Assembly (NCBI GenBank): GCA_902797495.1 | Contig: CADBTH010000204.1 | Coordinates: 1 to 8,778, forward strand | Direction: 5' to 3' | DNA from: an uncultured Ruminococcus sp. | Lineage (GTDB): Bacteria > Bacillota > Clostridia > Oscillospirales > CAG-272 | Length of the DNA: 8,778 nt | Part shown: positions 1-6,700 of the stretch, piece after piece | How positions within the stretch are numbered: position 1 is the first letter of the stretch | Layout: the number at the start of each line of letters is the position of its first letter | Made by a program: the position numbers and the translations under genes | The notes under the pieces: model-generated | The model's input: only the letters and a program-made list of their open reading frames with translations | What the model was told of the DNA's origin: nothing | The model's database searches: none

Positions 1-1
1 C

Positions 2-736
2 GACCGCGAGGTCGGCGGACTTACGGATCATACCATATTCCAGCTTCCCGGGAAGTACGGCAAGGGCGTTCTCGTGACCCCGACCGTACACGGTAATCTG
101 CTCGTCGGCCCGAGCGCGGACGATATAGAGGACAGGGAGGATACTTCGACGACCGCTCCGGGAACCGCCTCCGTCAAAGAGCGCGCGCTGAAGAGCGTGC
201 CGTCAGTTCCTTACGGCAAGACGATAACTGGCTTCTCGGGGCTTCGTGCCCACGAGGACGGAGGAGACTTCATTCTCGGCGAGCCGGACGACGCGGAAGG
301 CTTCTTCGACTGCGCAGGCGTCGAGTCTCCGGGACTCACGTCAGCTCCCGCTATCGGCGAGTATATATCGGGCCTTATCGCAGAGAAGAGCGGCGCGAAA
401 GAGAAAGAAGATTTCGTACCGGAGCGTCGCGGAATACCTCAGATCGCAAAGCTCTCCCCCGAAGAGAGAACGAAGCTGATAAAGGAAAACCCCGCGTACG
501 GCAGGATCGTATGCCGATGCGAGGAGATATCGGAGGGCGAGATCGTCGACGCGATCAGAAGACGTCCCGGAGCCGTCAGCCTTGACGGTATCAAGCGCCG
601 TGTGAGACAGGGAATGGGCAGATGCCAGGCGGGATTCTGCACCCCCCTCGCCATGGAAATACTCTCGAGAGAGCTCGGCGTGCCGATGGAGAAGATTGCG
701 AAAAACAGACCCGGTTCGGAACAGATAACGGAGTGA
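2..736 (+). CDS. GlpA-like FAD-dependent dehydrogenase with C-terminal BFD-like [2Fe-2S] domain, 5'-truncated by the window edge
   Basis: This is the C-terminal 244 residues of a larger protein; the reading frame is open from base 2, so the GTG at 74 is internal and not a start. The first part resembles the end of the DAO-type FAD-oxidoreductase fold of GlpA-like glycerol-3-phosphate dehydrogenases: a VLVTPTVHGNLLVGPSA stretch, then an ITGFSGLR segment and a GVESPGLTSAPAIGEY segment. The tail holds a BFD-like [2Fe-2S] domain with cysteines encoded at 512, 518, 623 and 638 (CxC, 34 residues, CxxxxC). In the family, a substrate hydroxyl is oxidised on FAD and the Fe-S centre relays electrons to partner subunits. 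The FAD-binding N-terminus lies outside the window. The next gene starts 4 bp after the stop. Substrate is inferred: glycerol 3-phosphate is likeliest, but other 2-hydroxyacid-type DAO enzymes share this architecture, so no symbol is assigned. Confidence 0.88.
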   Translation, partial: DREVGGLTDHTIFQLPGKYGKGVLVTPTVHGNLLVGPSADDIEDREDTSTTAPGTASVKERALKSVPSVPYGKTITGFSGLRAHEDGGDFILGEPDDAEGFFDCAGVESPGLTSAPAIGEYISGLIAEKSGAKEKEDFVPERRGIPQIAKLSPEERTKLIKENPAYGRIVCRCEEISEGEIVDAIRRRPGAVSLDGIKRRVRQGMGRCQAGFCTPLAMEILSRELGVPMEKIAKNRPGSEQITE

Positions 737-740
737 CGAT

Positions 741-2000
741 ATGGAATACCACGACATTATTATCATAGGAGGCGGCCCCGCGGGACTTGCCGCGGCTTGC
801 GCCGCGCGCGAAGCGGGCGCGTCCGACATACTTATAATCGAGCGCGACGAGAGGCTCGGAGGGATACTCAACCAGTGCATACACAACGGCTTCGGACTCC
901 ACACCTTCAAAGAGGAGCTGACCGGCCCCGAGTACGCGTGGAGATACGTAGAAAAAGTTCTTGAAGCGAAGATACCGTACAAGCTGAACACCATAGTCGT
1001 GAATATCTCTCCTGAGAGGGAGATACTCTACGTCAACCGCGAGGAGGGCGCGGTCACCGTAAAGGCGGGCGCCGTCATTCTCGCAATGGGATGCCGCGAA
1101 CGCCCGAGAGGCGCGCTCGGCATACCCGGATACCGCCCCGCGGGCATCTTTACCGCGGGCACGGCGCAAAGGCTGATGAACATAGAAGGGTACATGGTCG
1201 GGCGTGAGGTCGTCATCCTCGGCTCGGGCGACATCGGGCTCATTATGGCGCGCCGCATGACTCTTGAAGGCGCGAAGGTAAAGGTCGTCGCCGAGCTGAT
1301 GCCCTATTCCGGAGGACTCAAACGAAACATCGTCCAGTGCCTCGACGACTACGGCATACCGCTCAAGCTCTCCCACACCGTTACGATGATCCACGGCAAG
1401 GAGAGGGTGACGGGGATAACCATCTCGGAGGTGGACGAAAACCGCCGCCCGATACCGGGCACCGAAGAATACTACGGCTGCGACACGCTCCTTCTCTCGT
1501 GCGGACTTCTGCCGGAGAACGAGCTGTCGAAATCCGCCGGAGTGGCGCTTGACCGCGTGACGGGAGGCCCCGTCGTCAACGACAGGCTCGAAACTTCGGT
1601 CGAAGGGGTCTTCGCCTGCGGAAACGTTCTGCACGTACACGATCTCGTCGACTACGTTTCGGAAGAAGCGGCGCGCGCGGGCGAGAACGCCGCTGAGTTC
1701 CTTAAGGGCGAGAAAAGCGGCGCGTCGTACACGCCGATCGGCGTTGCGGGAGGCGTTCGCTACACCGTGCCGCAGAAGATCGACGTCGCTCACATGGCTG
1801 ACAAGGTCACCCTGAGATTCAGAGTGGGAGAGGTTTTCCGCGGGAAGTGCGTCGCGCTCTACTATGACGGAAGGCTCGTGAAGAAACAGAAAAAGCGCGT
1901 TATGGCCCCCGGTGAGATGGAAGAGCTCGTCATCACGAAAGAGAGCTTCAAAGACGCCGGTAACGTGGAAAAAATTACTGTAGCTGTGGAGGATCAGTGA
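741..2000 (+). CDS. FAD/NAD(P)-dependent oxidoreductase (pyridine nucleotide-disulfide fold), partner of the GlpA-like dehydrogenase
   Basis: A complete 419-residue flavoprotein. The N-terminal dinucleotide-binding motif IIIIGGGPAGLAAA (GxGxxG at residues 10-15, acidic ERDE near 34-37) binds FAD. A second Rossmann motif, VVILGSGDIG at about 157-166, binds NAD(P). The late FAD contact is GVFACGN at 289-295. Residues 41-52 (GILNQCIHNGFG, Cys46) match what I recall as a conserved patch of this clostridial subfamily; the usual CxxC redox disulfide of thioredoxin reductases is not evident there. About 100 residues after the FAD domain (from about 330) form a small C-terminal domain. The ATG at 741 is preceded by GGAG at 730-733 with 7-bp spacing. 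In the typical clostridial cluster this protein accompanies the dehydrogenase encoded just upstream and the DUF1667 protein downstream, and probably transfers electrons between FAD and NAD(P). It takes the place that GlpB holds in enterobacteria, though it is not clearly GlpB. Confidence 0.92.
   Translation: MEYHDIIIIGGGPAGLAAACAAREAGASDILIIERDERLGGILNQCIHNGFGLHTFKEELTGPEYAWRYVEKVLEAKIPYKLNTIVVNISPEREILYVNREEGAVTVKAGAVILAMGCRERPRGALGIPGYRPAGIFTAGTAQRLMNIEGYMVGREVVILGSGDIGLIMARRMTLEGAKVKVVAELMPYSGGLKRNIVQCLDDYGIPLKLSHTVTMIHGKERVTGITISEVDENRRPIPGTEEYYGCDTLLLSCGLLPENELSKSAGVALDRVTGGPVVNDRLETSVEGVFACGNVLHVHDLVDYVSEEAARAGENAAEFLKGEKSGASYTPIGVAGGVRYTVPQKIDVAHMADKVTLRFRVGEVFRGKCVALYYDGRLVKKQKKRVMAPGEMEELVITKESFKDAGNVEKITVAVEDQ
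1988..1992 (+). promoter_or_regulatory. Ribosome-binding site deciding the DUF1667 start
   Basis: GGAGG lies 7 bp before the ATG at 2000. It supports the ATG start, which overlaps the upstream TGA by one base (TGATG), over the GTG three bases earlier. The site is inside the 3' end of the oxidoreductase gene, consistent with translational coupling. Confidence 0.75.
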
Positions 2001-2365
2001 TGGAGATCAGAGAATTGACTTGTATACAGTGTCCTCTCGGATGTCCTCTCACCGTCACGGTAGACGGGGACAGAGTTACCGTAGAGGGCAACACCTGCCC
2101 GCGAGGCGCGGCGTACGGCGAAAAGGAAGTGACTCACCCGACGAGAACGGTGACCTCGACCGTCGTCGTAGAGGGCGGAGAGAGTGCGCGCGCGTCCGTC
2201 AAGACCGCGCAGGATATACCGAAGGAGAAGATCTTCGACGTAATGTCGGAGATACGGAAAACAAAGATAAAGGCTCCGGTCACGATAGGAGACGTGATAA
2301 TCAAAAACGCCGCCGGAACAGGCGTTGACATAATAGCGACCAAATCTGTTGATATCGGAGGATAA
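2000..2365 (+). CDS. DUF1667 family protein (small four-cysteine redox-operon protein)
   Basis: A 121-residue soluble protein with cysteines clustered at the N-terminus: TCIQCPLGCPL (Cys8, Cys11, Cys15) and NTCPRGAAYG (Cys33). The CxxCPxGC arrangement plus a fourth CPRG cysteine is the hallmark I associate with the DUF1667 family, which is commonly encoded directly after the two FAD oxidoreductases in clostridial glycerol-type operons. Four cysteines so placed could bind an Fe-S cluster or zinc; the sequence does not tell which. The C-terminal half (KAPVTIGDVIIKNAAGTGVD) is beta-rich and has no further cysteine. The gene overlaps the preceding stop by one base and lies 2 bp from the next gene. 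A role as an electron-transfer or assembly subunit of the dehydrogenase complex is inferred from context only. Confidence 0.85.
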   Translation: MEIRELTCIQCPLGCPLTVTVDGDRVTVEGNTCPRGAAYGEKEVTHPTRTVTSTVVVEGGESARASVKTAQDIPKEKIFDVMSEIRKTKIKAPVTIGDVIIKNAAGTGVDIIATKSVDIGG

Positions 2366-2367
2366 AT

Positions 2368-3438
2368 ATGAAAAGAGCGCTAAAAGCGATCGGAGTGATC
2401 CTTCTGATCGTCATACTCCTCGCAGCGTCATACCTCGCATACGTCTTTATTTCATATCATCGCATCGGCGATACCGTTCTTACTCCAGAGGGCAAGGGAA
2501 AGCTTGATGCCGCCTCGGACGGCGAGTATACGATAGTATCGTATAACGTCGGATTCGGCGCGTACGAGCCGGACTACGGATTCTTCATGGACGGCGGAAC
2601 GGAATCGTGGGCATGGTCCGAGGAGAGGCTCGACAAGAACCTCAAGAATATCGCATCGTTCCTCAAAAAGCAGAAGGCGGACTTGTATCTGATCCAGGAG
2701 GTCGATACGGATTCCACGAGGACTTATCACGTGGACGAGAGAGAATACTTCACGCAGGAGCTCGGAAATATGAGTTACACGTTCGCTCAGAACTACGATT
2801 CTCCCTTCCTGATGTATCCGATAACGAAGCCTCACGGCGCGTCCGAATCGGGTCTTCTGACATTCTCTTCGTTCGATATCGCGTCGGCGGAAAGGCGCGA
2901 ACTGCCTATCGAGACGGGGCTCATGAAATTCCTTGACCTCGACAGATGCTACTCCAAGAACAGGATCAAAACGGAGGACGGAAAAGAGTTCGTTCTTTAC
3001 AACTTCCATCTGTCCGCGTACACGTCCGACGGAAAGATCGCGAACGAGCAGCTGAAGCTGATGCTCTCCGATATGACAGAGGAATACAGCCGCGGCAACT
3101 ACTGTATCGCAGGCGGAGACTTCAACAAGGACATTCTCGGGGACTCGTCCGTTTATTTCGGAAAGTCGGATAAGGAATATACCTGGGCACAGCCGATACC
3201 TGACGGGTTTTTGGAAGCGTATCCTTACATATCGCTCAAAGCGCCTCTCGACGAGAAGAGTCCCGTTCCGACGTGCCGCAACGCCGACGGGCCTTATCAC
3301 GAAGGGCAGTACGTGCTGACGATAGACGGGTTCCTCGTGTCTGAAAACGTCACGGTCAAGTCGGTCGAAGTCATCGACACGGAGTTCGCCTATTCCGATC
3401 ACAATCCCGTGAAGCTCGTTTTCAGCCTCGGTAAATAA
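2368..3438 (+). CDS. Membrane-anchored endonuclease/exonuclease/phosphatase (EEP) family protein
   Basis: A 356-residue protein. Residues about 7-29 form one hydrophobic helix after a short basic start (MKR), with no obvious signal-peptidase site, so it is probably a membrane anchor that places the catalytic domain outside the cell. The EEP (DNase I-like) domain spans about 53-354. Its metal and catalytic motifs appear in order: IVSYNVGFG (Asn60), LIQEVD (Glu111), YNFHLSAY (His214), IAGGDFNKD (Asp251, Asn253), LTIDGFLVS (Asp320) and SDHNPV (Asp344, His345). All expected catalytic residues are present, so it should be an active Mg-dependent phosphodiesterase or phosphatase. The substrate is not evident: nucleic acid, an inositol-phosphate or phospholipid headgroup are all possible in this superfamily. 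GGAGGA at 2357-2362 precedes the ATG by 5 bp, and the gene starts 2 bp after the DUF1667 stop, so it is the last gene of the operon, followed by a terminator. Confidence 0.9.
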   Translation: MKRALKAIGVILLIVILLAASYLAYVFISYHRIGDTVLTPEGKGKLDAASDGEYTIVSYNVGFGAYEPDYGFFMDGGTESWAWSEERLDKNLKNIASFLKKQKADLYLIQEVDTDSTRTYHVDEREYFTQELGNMSYTFAQNYDSPFLMYPITKPHGASESGLLTFSSFDIASAERRELPIETGLMKFLDLDRCYSKNRIKTEDGKEFVLYNFHLSAYTSDGKIANEQLKLMLSDMTEEYSRGNYCIAGGDFNKDILGDSSVYFGKSDKEYTWAQPIPDGFLEAYPYISLKAPLDEKSPVPTCRNADGPYHEGQYVLTIDGFLVSENVTVKSVEVIDTEFAYSDHNPVKLVFSLGK

Positions 3439-3443
3439 AAAAC

Positions 3444-3470
3444 AAAACGGTCGCGTAAGCGGCCGTTTTT
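3444..3470 (+). terminator. Intrinsic terminator of the dehydrogenase operon
   Basis: An 11-bp stem (3444-3454 with 3459-3469, AAAACGGTCGC and GCGGCCGTTTT) has one T-G wobble and a GTAA loop. It ends in a run of five T, 5 bp after the EEP stop codon. The A-run on the left arm means it could also work weakly on the opposite strand. Confidence 0.88.
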
Positions 3471-3539
3471 GCATTTTGCTTAAAAAAGTCGGTAAAAAAT
3501 GGCCAATCTTACGAAAATCAGAAGAACAATTTACATTTA

Positions 3540-3568
3540 TTGATTTTATAAACGGATTAATATATAAT
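3540..3568 (+). promoter_or_regulatory. Sigma-A-type promoter of the large secreted protein gene
   Basis: A -35 box TTGATT (3540-3545) and a perfect -10 box TATAAT (3563-3568) are separated by 17 bp in an AT-rich stretch. Transcription would begin near 3575, giving a leader of roughly 28 bases before the ATG at 3603. I see no inverted repeat that would mark an operator. The rest of the 3471-3602 gap shows nothing else recognisable. Confidence 0.65.
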
Positions 3569-3590
3569 TATTACAGAACAAATCACCTCA

Positions 3591-3595
3591 AGGAG
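3591..3595 (+). promoter_or_regulatory. Ribosome-binding site deciding the start of the large secreted protein
   Basis: AGGAG lies 7 bp before the ATG at 3603 but 13 bp before the alternative ATG at 3609 (Met3), so 3603 is preferred. Confidence 0.75.
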
Positions 3596-3602
3596 AAAAG
3601 AG

Positions 3603-3701
3603 ATGAGTATGAAAAATTTAACGAAACGGGCGCTTTCGACACTGATCGTGCTGATAATGATATTCGGTACGGTCGGGGCATATCCGTTCGCCGCTTTGGC
3701 G
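3603..3701 (+). other. Sec signal peptide of the large protein (residues 1-33)
   Basis: A basic start (MSMKNLTKR) is followed by a hydrophobic core (ALSTLIVLIMIFGTVGAY) and an AxA-type site, A31-L-A33, before the acidic mature start EDDVETV. Cleavage after Ala33 is the best fit. No lipobox and no sortase motif were seen, so the mature protein is likely released or held by its dockerin. Confidence 0.85.
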
Positions 3702-6700
3702 GAGGATGACGTTGAGACCGTCGTTGAGACGGAAGAGCTTGACGTCTGTCCGGAGCAGACGGTCTTTGAAGAAAAGGCGGAAGACGAGAGACCTGAAATC
3801 ACGGACGAAATGTTTGAGGAATACCTCGAACGGCTCGAAGAGAGAAAAGAGCACAAGGCGGAGAAGGCTGAAGAAGCGAAGAAGACCGCCGAAGAGATCG
3901 CCGCGAACGAAGCTGATACCGCGGAAGAGGAAACGGACGTCCTTCCCGAAGCGGAGAGCTTCAGCGAGCCTGCCTCACACGAAACTCCTGTGGACGCCGC
4001 CGAGTGGGGCGACGGTCAGACTTGCTTCTGGTGCGACGGATACCTCGATGAAAAAAACTGCTGTCAGGGATGCGGCGGAGTCCACGCAACGGGTGAGTGC
4101 TACGAGAAGACTCACTGCGACGAGTGCGGCGCGTGTTTTTTGAACGAGGACTTTTGCGCGGAGTGCCGCAAGTGTCTCAACTGCTGCGACTACGTCTGTT
4201 CCGTCTGTGAAGGGCAGTTCCATCCGAGGCAGGACGAATACTGCACTTCGTGCGGAATGTGTATCGAATGCGCCATAGGAGACGCGGGAATGCACTGCAG
4301 TCTCTGCCTTGCCTGCGACGCTTCCGTCTGCGACGGGTGCGGGCTTTGCATCGACTGCCAGGAGGAGCAGTTTGCGAACGGAGGAGGTCACTGTCCTTCG
4401 TGCGGAGCCTGTATGTACGACGAGTTCGGTGCGATATCGAACGAGAACCTGTGTCCCGAACACGGCGACGAGCATTGCAAGCTCTGCTATGAGGAGTCGT
4501 TCTGCGAGCAGTGCGAGGCTTGCGCTGTTGACGACGAGCTTTGCGAATTTTGTAACCTCTGTCCCGACTGCTGCTCGGACAACTCGGCAGATGACGGGTG
4601 TACCGGAGAGATGTGCCGCGAGGACCCCGAGTTTGATTTTCACTTCTGCGATAACTGCGGACAGTGCTACCACGAGTCCCCGCTCTGCGAGGACTGCGGC
4701 GAGTGGTGCGAGGACTGCTGCGACGCCGAAAGATGCGACGTCTGCGGACTCTGCCCGAACGTCTATTACTTCGATACTTGCGAAACCTGCGGCGCGGGAG
4801 GCGACGACCTTTCGGAACATATGGAGTACCATGAGTGCGAGGATAACAGATGCGGCTCATGCGGATTTTGCTTCAACGCGCTCGAGACGCAGTTCGGATA
4901 CTATGAGTGTCCCTGCTGCGGCTCATGCCCGAACGAGTGCTCGTGCGATTATGATTGTACCGACTGCAGCTGCCATAAAATTAGCGGAAACGTGTCGGTC
5001 CTCTTTACGAGTCAGAAAATGAACCTCACAGTCTACGTCACCGAGACGACGTCCGGCGACCCGGTCGAGGGCGCCAGCGTATACTACAGCCGCGACAAGA
5101 AGCAGTGGAAGCGCCTCGGATCAACAGATTCCGACGGCGCAGCGACCGGCAACGTCATCAGATTACTGAACGGCGACCGAGCGGAGCGCAACCTTTCGGG
5201 CTGGTACGTAAGCTATACGAAGGGAAGCAGCAAGCTGACGAAGATCCAGATAGGCGACGCGTACTATATCCCCTGGACGCCCACCTCAGCGGTAACGTTC
5301 AAGTCGACGTCGAACAAGGATGTCTACACCGCTTCAACGACGCTGAAGATGACGAAGTCGACGATAAAGCCGTCCGATCTCGCTTACGGTCAATACGACC
5401 TTGTCATATCGCTTCCGAAGAACAGCGTCGGATTCGTTCATTCTCTCACAGACAGCTGGAATATGTACTGGTCGCAGGGAAAATGGGATCTCTGGTCCTA
5501 CGAGACCGACAAGAACGCCGGATGGTGGGACGGTACGACCGCCGCGGAGCGTCAGCAGCTCAGAACGGCGTACATGAAGGCGAACTCCAACTATTTCGGA
5601 GCATATCTCATCCCCTACGACAGCGACAGCAATTTGCCGTCGACGAATACCAACTACTATTTCACACCGCTCTATAAGCTCGACCTTTGGGGCAATATGA
5701 AGAGTTGTATCGTGAACGAGGGACTCACAAGGGTCGCTCATTCGATTGACGGCGATTACTATACGAGAGCGGACATTCTCCGCTTCGACCGCGTCAAAGC
5801 GGGAAAGTATCAACTCTTTATAATCCTTCCCGAGTGCAAGCTCTATTCACAGAGAGTCAATATCGATTTCGGCTACAACGACACGTTCGGAGCGCAGACC
5901 TACAAAGAGCTGACGATGTCTCAGGCGGTGAGACCGGACGAGAAAAAGAAGAACTACTCGACGATACAGATAGAGACTCAGAGGATTCGTCCGGGCGGCG
6001 GAGGCAACTACGAAACGACCCCGTTCTATCAGGTCGTGGGAGACGGCGCTGACCATCAGCTCCGCGCGATGTTCCTTCTTACGTACGCCGACGACGGAGA
6101 TTCGTACAAGAAGACCTGGGTCGTCAACGAGCCGTGGTCGAGGAACGGGAACGATCCGTATAAGTTTGTGGTTCCCAAGTCCGCGAATCTGTCGTTTATG
6201 CCTTACGTCATAACGGCGGACTCATGGGATATGACCCATCCCGACCCGCAGGGACGCTACCGTACCGACGAGACCTATTGTTATCTTTCTCAGAACGTCG
6301 GCTCGACGAAGGCGAACAGGACTATAAATATCGCCGCGGTGAAATCGAAAAATGCGCCGAACAACCCGAACGAGGGAAAATACTATAAACTCAAAGTCAG
6401 ATTCAACGAAGTCGTAAAGGATGAATCGGGAAAGGTCCTCTCACGCGGACTTATGCCGAACACCGCCGATATCCGGTTCAGGATCGCGGACGGCGGAGGG
6501 ACCGGCAACTACTTCGTTTATACGAATCAGAGGATAGGAGATATTGAAGGCCTGAAGGGCTGGTACAACGGCAAACAGAACGCTGCCCGCGCGATAGCTA
6601 AGCTCGGCGCGTTCCAGAACAAGTTCCACTATACGAACGACACGCGAAACGCGGACGGCGGATGGATCACGATCGACAACTCATGCGCCTGCTTCGACGA

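Noticed and set aside
74..76. GTG as a start for the first gene
   Set aside because: The frame is open to base 2, and the residues before it (GGLTDHTIFQLPGKYGKG) continue the oxidoreductase homology, so the gene is truncated by the window edge.
591..1793. Long antisense open frame (400 codons, minus strand) opposite the FAD/NAD oxidoreductase
   Set aside because: The + strand protein has clear FAD and NAD motifs; the minus-strand translation is Arg/Val-rich with no motif, as expected from GC-biased third positions.
2452..3474. Antisense open frame of 340 codons opposite the EEP gene
   Set aside because: It mirrors the EEP codons, runs through the terminator and shows no domain; the + frame has all EEP catalytic motifs.
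3530..3535. TTTACA as the -35 box for the large gene
   Set aside because: It lies 27 bp from the TATAAT at 3563, too far; TTGATT at 3540 gives the standard 17 bp.
3975..4860. Antisense and alternative-frame open frames across the cysteine array (285, 227 and 237 codons)
   Set aside because: The translations are low-complexity Ala/Val/Arg/Thr-rich shadows of repeated TGC/TGT-GAC codons. The + frame at 3603 is continuous, with signal peptide and dockerin.
4023..4973. The cysteine array as a bacterial ferredoxin-type electron carrier
   Set aside because: No CxxCxxCxxxCP pair of 4Fe-4S motifs is present, the spacing is irregular, and the protein carries a Sec signal peptide, which makes unfolded export of Fe-S clusters unlikely.
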